This document shows positions 41,948 to 51,779 of a stretch of DNA of 64,000 nucleotides, piece by piece. The stretch comes from Rutpela maculata (lineage: Eukaryota > Arthropoda > Insecta > Coleoptera > Cerambycidae). The notes beneath the pieces are model-generated. The model was not told the origin of the DNA, searched no databases, and was given only the letters and a program-made list of their open reading frames with translations. How positions within the stretch are numbered: position 1 is the first letter of the stretch; each line of letters begins with the position of its first letter. Both the position numbers and the translations under genes were made by a program. Location: contig OW386290.2 of assembly GCA_936432065.2 (NCBI GenBank), positions 129,936,677 to 130,000,676 on the forward strand. Reading direction: 5' to 3'.

Positions 41948-44900
41948 CTAAAAAATAAAGACTTTATTAATATTGTGATTCTAAAAAATCAGATTTTCCA
42001 CTTCTATGCCCATTCATAATAGTTTTAAATATTTCTCTATCAGAACATTAATGAACTTTTTAACATATATTTTATTTTGTTAAAGGCTAATGTGGCTAAA
42101 AGCTACTGAAGTAAAATGCGAGATGCAAAATAATTACTAATATTATCAATATTACGTCTTCAAATGAAATTAAAACTGAGAAAGGCATCAGACAAGTACT
42201 TTAGACCTTTTTGCTCTTTATCATTTATATCGTCAGTTGACTGCACCCTTTTAAACTTGTTTGCTGATGATATATTAGTTATTAAGTTAGTTTAGGTTGA
42301 TATGTGGGTGGGCTAGTAACAGACCCTCCATCGCGACCATCTGGTCTTTTGTGGCTCACTCCTAATTATATTTCACCCAATAGGTTCAGCTTTTTGATAA
42401 AGCCGACTACCTTATTGGGTGAAAGGTTGTCCAGGACCTCTGGCAGCAGTTGCCCTTTGCCAAAAAGTGAGAACCTAGTTCTTCCTGCAGCAGGACGCTA
42501 CATAGAACATGCGCTGCCGTTTCATCCTCCTCCAAACACAGTCGGCATTCAGCGTTGTCCGCTATTCCGAGTCTGTGTAGGTGGTGATTTAGTCTGCAGT
42601 GCCCAGTGTGTAGGCCAACTAGAGTTCTTATTTAACTCTAATAGTTTTCTGGTTTTTGATTTCAGAGGGTATGTAATAAACTAATGAACTAATCCTGGTA
42701 GTTCTTGCCAGGACTGGAGGATTTTCCTTTCTGTTCTGGCCAAGATGGTTGTTTTCGCAGTGCTTGCCAATATGCCATGTACTGATTCTAGTCCGATAAA
42801 TTTTGACACCGCACCCTCCCTGGCCAAGGAGTCGGCTATTTCGTTGCAGTCCATGCCAGAGTGGCCCCGTATCCAGACCAGAGTTAATTTGTTGAGTTGG
42901 AACAAAACACATAACTTAATTTGTGGAAGCAAAAGAATCAGCTAGCATAGGCAAAAAAATCAAGTTACACTGTTAACCTAAATCCTTCAAAATATAACAT
43001 TACAAATAAATAACGAAAACGTTTTATTGGATAACATTCATAATGCCATCAACTTAAGGTTTGTGGTATTTACTGCAATATGCACAAAAACACAAGTCGT
43101 ATGTTAATGAAACCGGGATGTAAATTTTCTGTACATAAATTATAATAATAATAATACAAGAACTTTATTGAAATCCTTACATTTCAAAGGGCAATTGATC
43201 GAGGTCCTTCTGCCTATTTACAAAATATGTCTATTAAAAAAACAATAATAAAAAAAAAAAGAGTATTTCCACATGTTTATAGTAATGATAAATCTAAAAT
43301 ATCTATAATAAATTTAGTTGAAACAAAATGGTTATTGTAGAATACTATTGTAGCTCATTTATTCTTTCCCATAGTGTATGCTGTGGGTGTTTATGACGAG
43401 ATCTTCTGTTGTTTCTCCTTAAGCAGAACTTTTGTATTAAATTTATATTTTCTTCCCGTTGAGCGAATTTTTTGGATAGCTGCTCGAGTCTTTCTTGAAT
43501 AGGTTGAGTGCGGGTTAGGTTGTATAACAGGTTGTTAGGAGGGTTATGGATCGGGTTGTTAGGGTGGCGTATTTTTGTGATCAATCTAAGCGTGCGTGTT
43601 TCAGCAACTTTTAAATTTTTTATAGCTTGGTTTTTGCAGTTTAGGAACAGAATATGGCCATATTCAATCGTGAGTCTGCATATGAGTTTGTATATCTTGC
43701 TAGCTGTGTCCGTGTTAATGCCCTTTTTTTTTATATGATAAACTGCTGAAGTGTTTAGCTCTTGATATTGTATTTTCTTTCGCTTGTGTAGTGTGAAGAT
43801 TGAAGTTCATTTTATTGTCTAGTAATATTCCTAAATATTTGGTCGAAGATTCTGGTTGGAGTGTGTGATTGTAAAGCGTTAATGTTGGGAATGAAGCAGA
43901 TAGAATATGGTGAAATATGAGTAGATGAGATTTTAAAGGATTGGGTTTGAGTCTCCATTTGTTAAACCATGTTGATGTTTTCTGGATTAAGTTTTGTAAG
44001 TTCTCCATTACAGCATTGAGTGAACTATTGTGTGAGATTAAAGCATTGTCATCGGCAAACTGTAGTATGTATTCAGAAAAATCAAAGTGTTGTTTATCAT
44101 TATAAGAGTAGTTGTAGATGTCGGCACAATAGATATTATACAGTAAAGGTGAAAGTGGGGAGCCTTGTGGGAGGCCTTGTTCCATTGAAAATTCATAGGA
44201 GTATTTATTTGCTATTTTAACTTTTAGTTTGCGGTCCTTTAGTAGATTTATTAAAATTGCAATGAGATACTTGGGACAGTTCATTTGTGCAAGTTTGTAA
44301 ATTAGGCCTCTTCTCCATACGCTGTCAAAAGCTTTGCTTACGTCCAAGAATATTGCAGCTGAATACATTCCATTAAGTTTAGCTGTTTCTATGTTGTTAA
44401 CTAAAATGGTAAGCGGGTGGATAGTTGAGGATTTTGATCTAAAACCAAATTGGTAGTCTGGTATGTGAGTCCTGAGTGAATCTTCTAACCTCATTTTAAT
44501 GATTTTCTCCAGGTTTTTACCAAGAACCGGTAGTAGAGTGATGGGTCTGTAATTGCATGTCTTTGAATGGTCTGTGTTAGGTTTCGGAATTGTTATTATT
44601 GTGCCTAGCTTCCATTCGTGAGGAAAGTAGTGATGTTTCAAGCAGTATTCATATGTGTTATGTTCCAATTTCCTAATTATGTTTTTTTAACAAGGTCATG
44701 TCCGGGGGCTGTATTTTTACCCTAGTTAACTATATCAAAATATTCATTTTCCTCTATTTTATATTCCTGTTCGTTAGCTTCTAGTATTGGGTAGTCATTT
44801 ATATACATATTGTACGTTATAGTGGTTATTATCACATAAATTATATTTTTCTTCAAATGTCAGAAAAACATGATATTTCTTAACTCATTTCACGATATTA

Positions 44901-45645
44901 AAGTTTGACTTTTTAGACGGCTGTGCATTGCCATTAACAACAGAGGTAAAAGTACTTTTTCTGACGCTGTGAGCGGCAGAAAACATATCTATAGCAACGC
45001 GTGTTTTATTTAATACGCCGGCCATGCAATATTAACACAATGCGTTTTTGGTGGTGAAATTTGAGATTTTTTATCTTTATTCTTTTTATAGCTAATCAAC
45101 GTTTGAAGAAAAAAATAGTTTGTTTTATTGTTGTGACTCGTCTGTAATTAAAACCGACAGACTCGTCACAAAAGTATCACTTTTACTGCTAATAAAACAA
45201 TATACTATTTTGCGAATATTCATCGAATTATAATATGAAGTTATTAAGAATAAATAAGGTGTATATAAAGTTACCTATCAATTCCGTAGACAAAGTATTA
45301 GTGTAAATATTGAACGAAATATGACGTTCTTGCAACTGCAACGCTAACAGTATCCCCCTTTGTATAGCAGCTCCTAGACAATAAATGATAATTTCATTTT
45401 CATTGTTACTTATTAACTTGTTGCAACGTTCCAGTTGGGCCTAAAAACAATTTTTAATTTATAGAAATGATCTTAACCTATAAATTATGAATTACCTTTA
45501 TGTTAGTTTTGGTGCTTATATATAAAACGTTGTCGCCCCTTTCAGGTTTCTGTGGTTGTCTTTTACGGAAGACGTGGTTTTTACTTGGATTCCTGTTCTG
45601 TTTTTTATTATTTTGGTTAGAATTTGGTTTCCTATGGTCATCCAT
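41826..45645 (-). CDS. POP7: Ribonuclease P/MRP subunit POP7 (Rpp20), three exons
   Basis: POP7 is an Alba-fold subunit of RNase P and RNase MRP in the nucleus, where it pairs with POP6/RPP25 on the RNA. Exons on the minus strand: 45645-45496, 45440-45275 and 41947-41826, phases 0 and 1, total 438 nt, 145 residues (human POP7, 140). The match is clear in order: HVFRKRQPQKPERGDNVLYI, STKTNIKAQLERCNKL, IIIYCLGAAIQRGILLALQL, NTLSTELIDDDLEP, and RFNSALRIRVFR, with 'ELxxELEPE' and 'IRVFR' as in human. The start at 45645 gives an N-terminus of the usual length; the frame is open upstream to 45759 but the added residues look like 5' UTR. Methionine occurs only at position 1. Intron 2 is 3.3 kb and carries two retrotransposons. 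The stop TGA at 41828-41826 is followed by AA and the TMEM203 ATG. Confidence 0.93.
42304..42935 (-). pseudogene. I/R1-like retrotransposon RNase H and zinc-finger remnant
   Basis: Minus-strand frames read LTLVWIRGHSGMDCNEIADSLA, the last RNase H motif, and, after breaks, ADNAECRLCLEEDETAAHVL, a CxxC-x-H zinc-finger as found at the 3' end of such elements. It lies in POP7 intron 2 and is broken. Confidence 0.65.
43137..44810 (-). mobile_element. Jockey-like non-LTR retrotransposon
   Basis: Minus-strand frames 44668-43715 and 43584-43345 give reverse transcriptase: NYRPITLLPVLGKNLEKIIK, YQFGFRSKSSTIHPL, AIFLDVSKAFDSVWRRGLI, GLPQGSPLSPLLYNIYCADI and FADDNAL (catalytic FADD), then KYLGILLDNKMNFNLH. 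A frameshift at about 43715 splits off the C-terminus with TRTQPIQERLEQLSK. The 3' end carries AATAAAG and a run of TTATTA-type repeats near 43140. The 5' half, with endonuclease and gag, is missing. Confidence 0.85.
45275..45440 (-). CDS. POP7: POP7 exon 2
   Basis: After GTTTTTAG; encodes AQLERCNKLIS to TLSTELI plus one base, then GTAACT. Confidence 0.92.
45496..45645 (-). CDS. POP7: POP7 exon 1
   Basis: Fifty codons from MDDHRKPNSNQ to ISTKTNIK, ending AAG before GTAATT. Confidence 0.85.
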
Positions 45646-45878
45646 TAGAAGGCCATTAATTTTCTTTTTCTTTATTTTAATAAGTGCATTACACGCAGGC
45701 GCACCACACCACATGATGATGGACGTTGTAATACAGACTGGCCCATGCACCATTTTCATCGTGCTGCGAGTTTGATACTCAGAGAGAAAGAGAGGGAAGA
45801 TAAAAGCCTAATGGTCTCTTCGTCTTTATTTATTAAGTGATCGATCAATGTGGGTGCTCCTAGATTTAAGCCATGAAT

Positions 45879-45932
45879 TTAATATTATAATCATGATGTA
45901 AGGTATCTCCTTACATCATGATTATAATATTA
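45879..45932. repeat. Perfect hairpin, 23-bp arms
   Basis: AATATTATAATCATGATGTA then AGG, loop TATCT, and the exact inverse CCTTACATCATGATTATAAT then ATT. No flanking duplication recognised. It lies about 235 bp upstream of the POP7 start. Confidence 0.7.
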
Positions 45933-46376
45933 TATTATGAATTGATGGACTTGCGAAAGAGTCGGTATGAAATCAATTGTCACGGTTTAAAGTTAAGGAG
46001 CTGTAATTCCAATTTATTTGTATACAGTTTGCTTGTTCGGTTAATTATTACGCGAAGGCATAATGTAGACGAAGTTGTTTACCCTAATCGCAGTGGAGTA
46101 CTGTTTTGGGCGGTACATTTAAATAAATAATATTGTTTGTTGATGTTCTCAGTTGTATCTATCAAATTAATGTAGGTAAAATCAGAGATGGGTCGAGGAA
46201 ACTTTCCACATTTGATAAAAGTCTGTAAAAGTCATGTAAATAATATAATTGTATGCACTTATTTTGGTATCACAATTAAGCTTGCATCATCTCGAAACAG
46301 ATTTGGCCATAAAATAATCTATCAATATACCTACCCAATGGAAAGTTAGAAGGAAAACTTCCTGGAACTTCCTGGT

Positions 46377-46613
46377 AGCACAGCTGCGTGCTGAAAATAA
46401 CAAAAATATGTTTTTCCTCGAAAATGAAAATTGATGAGCGGGGGGAGAAAATCACAAAAAAAATTATAAATACAACTAAATTGAATATATATTGAAAAAT
46501 ATAAAATAAAATAATAAAATTCATGAAATTTTAAAACGAAAGTTGATGGTTTACAGAATCTGGGGGGCGGGGGTAATTACCCCATTAACCCCCCCCCTAT
46601 AAATCTGCGCTTG
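46377..46613. mobile_element. hAT-like MITE remnant
   Basis: The body (GCGTGCTGAAAATAAC, ATTGATGAGCGGGG, TAATTACCCC) matches 39420-39651, with the right end ATCTGCGCTTG. The left end is missing. Confidence 0.6.
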
Positions 46614-46815
46614 GTGTCAGTTCTCAAATCTCTGTTAGCAAAAGTAGCATTTGACTTTGGGAAAATGTCTACTGAAATTTGCGCGGCTCTAAATTTTTTT
46701 ACCTTCTCGTTGAACATTCTACTGAAAATTGCAGAATGTGACCTTCGATAATGCATATTTTTAGAGTCGTGCAATTTTCGGTAGACATTTTTCCAGAGTT
46801 GTATGCGACTATCAA

Positions 46816-47187
46816 ACCACGTGACCTTTAACATATGGCGTCGTGGGCAAACATCCGGCAAACGTTTGTTTTCATTCGTTAAACGTTTGTTAAAGAGTTT
46901 GTTTTCGGTTGCCTTGGCTACGTTCGCACGAGTTAATTAAAATAAAGCCCGTGTTTGCCCACGACGCCGTATTGCCAAAATAATTTGACAGGTTGTTGGA
47001 TTGCCTAACCACGTAACTTTTAACATGGCGTTATGGGCAAACATCCGACAAACGTTTGTTTTCATTCGTTAAACGTTTGTTAAAGAGTTTGTTTTCGGTT
47101 GCCTTGGCTACGTTTCCGCGAGTTAATTAAAATAAACCCCGTGTTTGCCCACAACAAAATAATTTGACAGGTTGTTGGATTGCCTAA
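46816..47187. repeat. Tandem duplication, about 190-bp unit
   Basis: Two adjacent copies (46816-47007 and 47008-47187) each start ACCACGT and contain GCAAACGTTTGTTTTCATTC and TTAAAGAGTTTGTTTTCGGT. Each unit also has inverted GGGCAAACA / TGTTTGCCC ends, so each unit folds back on itself. Confidence 0.7.
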
Positions 47188-47283
47188 TAGAGATTCGAGA
47201 ATTGGCCCCCTGGTAACTTAAGATTTGTACAAATCTTGCTGGGGCTCAATTCTCGACTTCAATATTTGTCCTTGTGTCTGAGG

Positions 47284-47680
47284 TAGGGTGACCATACGTC
47301 CGGAATTTCGCTGGAAAGTCCAGCATTTTGGAGTACTGTCCAGCATTTACAAGTGTCCAGCAAAAGTCCAGCATTCAGACCATACGTCCGGAATTTCGCT
47401 GGAAATAAGTTTTACAAGTGTCCAGCAAAAGTCCAATATTCAGGTTATAGTGAAGTTACAGCATTACGTTTTGCTTGGGAAAAAATTTTTTTCGGACACT
47501 TCCCCCGCTCATCAAAAAATTTTGTGATCAAAAAAATTTTTCCCCCCGGTCATTAAAAAATGATGTTGGGATCAAGAAATGATTTTTCTGATTTCTGCCC
47601 CCCCCCCCCCCCCCCCGATCATCCATTTTTTTCCCAGCATAAGTGTCCAGCATTCACTTAACAAAAATCTGGTCACCCTA
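47284..47680. mobile_element. hAT-like MITE with CTAGGGTGACC ends
   Basis: Ends TAGGGTGACCATACG and TCTGGTCACCCTA with the exact 8-bp duplication GTCTGAGG (47276-47283 and 47681-47688). The interior has three GTCCAGCA/AAGTCCAGCA repeats and GGAATTTCGCTGGAAA twice. Confidence 0.8.
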
Positions 47681-47791
47681 GTCTGAGGCAGTTATTTTTT
47701 CGGCGATATTATTGTCAACCTATAATTTCTTTGTCGTGATCGCGTGATGCAAATTTGCAATTTAGTTAATCATTGTTCTTTTGTACGTCTT

Positions 47792-47879
47792 ATGAGTAAA
47801 GAAAAGGAACTGTGTACTGTTAGCGGCTGTTCGAACCGAACAACAAATAGATTTGTGTTTTAGATTTCCCTCATAGGGG
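47792..47879 (+). pseudogene. THAP-like zinc-finger fragment
   Basis: From ATG 47792 the frame reads MSKEKELCTVSGCSNRTTNRF and then, across one stop or frameshift, RFP-like residues. The C-x4-C spacing and the following polar stretch before RFP resemble the start of a THAP (C2CH) domain. The 9-bp-duplication MITE at 47889 cuts into it at once, and sequence beyond the MITE (from 48182) does not clearly restore a THAP domain. This is a tentative call. Confidence 0.35.
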
Positions 47880-47888
47880 AGTTGTACC

Positions 47889-48172
47889 CACGGTCAATAA
47901 ACGATACGGTTGCATCAATCAGCAGCTTTAGGACGAGAGAGACGCGGGGGGCGGGAAATCGAATGAAAGAGACAGACATATCTGATTTCCGTGCAAAAGA
48001 CAGAGACAAAGATGCTTGTAGTGTCTACAGGTGACGTAGGCTGTAGAATCTTTGTCTCTGTCTTCTGCACGGAAATCAGATATATCTGTCTCTTTCATTC
48101 GATTTCCCGCCCCCCGCGTCTCTCTCGTCCTAAAGCTGCTGATTGATGCAACCGTATCGTTTATTGACCGTG
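47889..48172. mobile_element. Palindromic MITE with 9-bp duplication, copy A
   Basis: Ends CACGGTCAATAAACGATACG and exact inverse; target duplication AGTTGTACC at 47880-47888 and 48173-48181. Arms of about 130 bp are near-perfect and include GAGAGACGCGGGGGGCGGGA. Nine-base duplications and long TIRs suit Mutator-like (MULE) elements. The single hairpin has no coding capacity. Confidence 0.85.
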
Positions 48173-48817
48173 AGTTGTACCAACGCCCTTAATCGGGATT
48201 TACGAAAATTCACTCTGAGCGATATGCATGTATTATTCTCTTTTTCTAAAACTACAAGAATAACAAAGACAGAGATAGTGATCTGGGCACGCAGAGTAAA
48301 TTTTCGTAAACCCCGAATGTACCACCAAAAAGATGATTGAAGATGAAGGTCATTCCGATTTACCGATGAAATATCAAACGTTTCGCTCTGTGGTTGCTCG
48401 GAGTGGCGCTCCTGGAATCAGTCTTCTGTGACTCAAGTATACTGTATTACTGGTAGCCTACCAATAGAAATTGTAAATTTAAAACTCCATGTATATTCCT
48501 AATTCGACTGTAGCCTGGTTTTATTATTTTATGAATATTATGAATTATAATACTTTTATTGATAAGGTTAATCACATCATTATTTTGGAAATATACAAAA
48601 AGGTTTAAAATTATGACAGTAAGATAAAAAAAGACTATCATTTTAACCTAGTTTCGCTTATAGTGAGTTGATAATATTCTTTGTTTTCTTTGTACCCAGA
48701 TAGCACAAGACGTCTTTAAGACGTCCATATTAAGTTTATTTAGGTCTGAACGTCTTATTCCTTATAAAGATGTCTTGAAGACGTCTTTCCTTAGACGTCT
48801 TTAAGATGTCTGATTTC

Positions 48818-49111
48818 CACGGTCAATAAACGATACGGTTGCATCAATCAGCAGCTTTATGACGAGAGAGACGCGGGGGGCGGGAAATCGAATGAAAGAG
48901 ATAGACATATCTGATTTCCGTGCAAAAGACAGAGACAAAGATGCTTGTAGTGTCTACAGGTGACGTAGGCTGTAGACCCTACCGGAATCTTTGTCTCTGT
49001 CTTCTGCATGGAAACAAAATATGTCTGTCTCTTTCATTCGATTTCCTGCCCCCCGCGTCTCTCTCGTCCTAAAGCTGCTGATTGATGCAACCGTATCGTT
49101 TATTGACCGTG
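48818..49111. mobile_element. Palindromic MITE with 9-bp duplication, copy B
   Basis: About 95 percent like copy A by eye. Target duplication TCTGATTTC at 48809-48817 and 49112-49120. Inserted in the AGACGTC subterminal repeat of the element at 48694. Confidence 0.85.
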
Positions 49112-49297
49112 TCTGATTTCTACGTCTTAAAGACGTCATAATTACGATGTCAATGTTAGTATTACCCAATAGAAGCAAAAAATGTTAACAAAACTGTTTT
49201 TTCGCTTTTACAATGTTTTTGTTTATTTTTGACAGATATTTCTGTAAAATGTGTAGTGTATTTTGTTTCTGTATTTGTAGTAATTTGTAATTTGTCA

Positions 49298-49702
49298 TTA
49301 ACACGTTGCCTGCCATCTCGGTCTATATGACCGAGGTTTTTATTGTCTATGAGGCCAACTCGGTCCATAAGACCGAGTACTGCTTTTATTTACCCTGTGG
49401 GCCGACTCGGTCTATAAGACCGAGTCATGTTTTCGGGATCTCTGGATCTTCTGGATCATTTCGGGATCTCGGAATCTCCCAGCGACTCGGCCCAGCACAC
49501 TTCTATTGTTATAAATAGACCGAGATGGCGTAGTAAAGGACTGAGACGTTTTTGACGTTTTTTTTTGGCAGTTTTTTTCTTCAAAATATTGTCTGTCAAT
49601 TCATAGTGTATTAGCCGATGATATTCAAGGCCTGGGAGATATTTTATTCGGTTAAACCATTGCTACCGGTTGTCTTAATCCGTATGGCAGTCAACATGAT
49701 AA
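49298..49702. mobile_element. TTAA-bounded MITE with GACTCGGTCTATAAGACCGAG repeats
   Basis: Left TTAACACGTTGCCTGCCA and right TGGCAGTCAACATGATAAT, the right TTAA being decayed. TTAA target sites and the CACGTTG end fit piggyBac-like elements. Inside, four CTCGGTCTATAAGACCGAG-type palindromes lie at 49318-49430 and near 49525. Confidence 0.6.
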
Positions 49703-49829
49703 TAATTTAATTTTAATCTTTTTTATAAATTATTAATGACATTATTAGATATAAATGAAAGATTAATGATAACATAATAAATAACAGCCGGATTGTCCAG
49801 CAAAATCTAGTCGTTGCATTTGCTAACTA

Positions 49830-50985
49830 TAGAGTCTTTAAGGAAACAAATCATAACTGCTCAGTGGCCGTGGAGTTAAAGAGTTCACTTACGCCACTTT
49901 CGATCGGGGGTAGAGAAATTCCAATTAAGCGGTGCATGAAGTTTTTGGGGGTGAACCTAGACAAAAGACTGACGTTTAATACACACATTAACGAGACGAT
50001 ACGCAAGGTCTACTCCATGTCCAGGAGTCTGTATCTGCTCCTGGCATGGGATAGCGGACTCAACAGGACTAATAAAAAGTTGTTGTACACGATGATAATC
50101 AGGCCGGCCATCACATACGCGGCGCCAGTGTGGTGCAGCATCCCGGCCACGACAATGCGGAAGTTGAGAGTATTAGAACACAAATTTATGTGCCTCATTT
50201 CAGACTCTGGTAGGTACACCTCCCTCAGAGGCAAAAATTCTGTCAGTTCAAACTGGACGGTAGTCCGCTAACCCGCAACATTACCCGAATCAGACAGCAT
50301 AACGCAATACTTTTCGATATAAGACACACCCTACCATACCAGAAGTTGCCTACCTTCCGGCAACCTCCCTAGCCATACCTTCCCTCTACCATAACCTATC
50401 TCTACCCTACCCTTTATCTTTCGCCAACTTTACATCTTTAACCCCTTTCCCCCCTTATTATGTTTGTACAATTCTGTTCCTTTATCTTTTTTGTTCTTTT
50501 TGTCCTCTTTTTGTACTTCCAAATCCCCTCTAGGCCGATAGCATCCTATAAATCTAAACTTTTTAAATCATATAACTTTTAACCTACTCTACCTTCCTCG
50601 ACGGCGGTCAGACCATGAGGTCGTCATTTGTTCAAATGGGTTTTTTCGTTAACTCTGTTTTCCCGTATTAACAATCAAAATTTTCCAAAAGTGCGTTTGC
50701 CTAGTGAGTTTTTAGTAATCTATAGTGTATTTTAATTAGTTTTAGGCCCATTTGGGCACATGTTTTTTCATTTTTAATTAGTTCTTAAGTCTGTCTGCGG
50801 CACACAGGAGTTTCTAACAACCCAATTTAATTACCGTTAAGCCGAACCGGAGCCGCCCCGCCCAGCCTCATATTTACCTCGACGCTGCACGCCGTGATTG
50901 TCGGGCTGGCTCCGGGCCGGGATCCGGCGAGGCGCATTTTTGTACGTTAAACACCTAATAAATTCTTGTTTGTTGTTGTTGTTGA
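49830..50985 (+). pseudogene. Jockey-like retrotransposon 3' end, copy 1
   Basis: Reads KSSLTPLSIGGREIPIKRC, MKFLGVNLDKRLTFNTHIN, TNKKLLYTMIIRPAITYAAP and KFMCLISDSGRYTS, typical of the C-terminal part of Jockey reverse transcriptases. It is joined to a 3' UTR with AATAAATTC and a TTGTTG tail at about 50960-50985. A deletion at about 50230 relative to copy 2 removes 60-70 bp. Confidence 0.7.
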
Positions 50986-51484
50986 TTTACGAGTCAATAG
51001 GTCGATCCCCACTGATTCTGCTTCTTTTTTTTTTGTTAAAATAAATGCGAAAAAGTTTCAGTTGGTTTTTATAAAGGTAACAGTTGCTTATAAAACCGAT
51101 ATGCAAATGTATTTTTTTTTTTCAATTTTAGGTCTGTTTTAGACCAACAATGGACCTTGAAAAGACATCTGTAAGACATCTGGATTTTTAACATAAGACC
51201 TAAATAAGACGTTTGTAAGACGTCTGTAAAGCATAAATGGACGTCTTTAAGACATAGCGAAAGTCTAAGGAAGGTGTCTTTAAGACATCTTAAAGACATC
51301 TCTGTGCTATCTGGGTATTTATTCGCACCATTGTTACATAAAGGATAAATATGTGTTAGTATTAAGATAATTTGTACTTGACTTTCAAGAAAGAAGTAAC
51401 GTGATGATTAGAAAATACAGAATAATATTTTGGTGGTCTTCTTCTGAAGAAGAAGACCCGGGAACCAGCAGCCAGAATAAATTT

Positions 51485-51595
51485 ACTGTTTCAGCAAGTA
51501 TCTTTACTGAATGGCCTACAAAGTTACCGGACCTTAATCCACTGAATTTACTCCTTTGGGATATCTTAAAACAGAGGATCTTGATGTTAAATTAA
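51485..51595 (+). pseudogene. Mariner/Tc1-type transposase C-terminal fragment
   Basis: Reads TEWPTKLPDLNPLNLLLWDI, the conserved final catalytic segment (WP-x-x-SPDLNPLD-like) of mariner/Tc1 transposases. Only this piece remains. Confidence 0.6.
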
Positions 51596-51779
51596 ATATA
51601 ATCATTAGAAAAGCAGTTTTCCTTTATATAGCCCATAGAATCTTTATTCTATTTCTTTCTATGTTTCTTTAAACATAGAAAGAAAGTAAACTCAGCTTTT
51701 TGTACGGACTTTTCCTTGATCTGTTATTTAAATTTTCAGAGTTGGGGTTGAATGTCGGCGAAGCTACTGATAAACATTA

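Larger units (their letters stand above)
48694..51316. mobile_element. 2.6-kb element, ACCCAGATAGCAC ends
   Basis: Ends ACCCAGATAGCACAAGACGT and the inverse near 51298-51316. TA lies on both sides after the first base. Subterminal sequence is a string of AGACGTCTTTAAGACGTC-like palindromes, at 48705-48810 on the left and 51160-51310 on the right. It is nested: a MULE-like MITE, a TTAA element and a Jockey fragment lie inside. No transposase frame is found. Confidence 0.65.

Noticed and set aside
42304..42684. 126-residue plus-strand frame in POP7 intron 2
   Set aside because: It is antisense to the RNase H and zinc-finger end of a retrotransposon.
45646..45759. In-frame N-terminal extension of POP7 (MKMVHGPVC...)
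   Set aside because: Beyond family length and not like POP7; treated as 5' UTR, although translation cannot be ruled out.
46577..46861. 94-residue minus-strand frame
   Set aside because: No protein family recognised; covers a MITE end and an imperfect inverted repeat.
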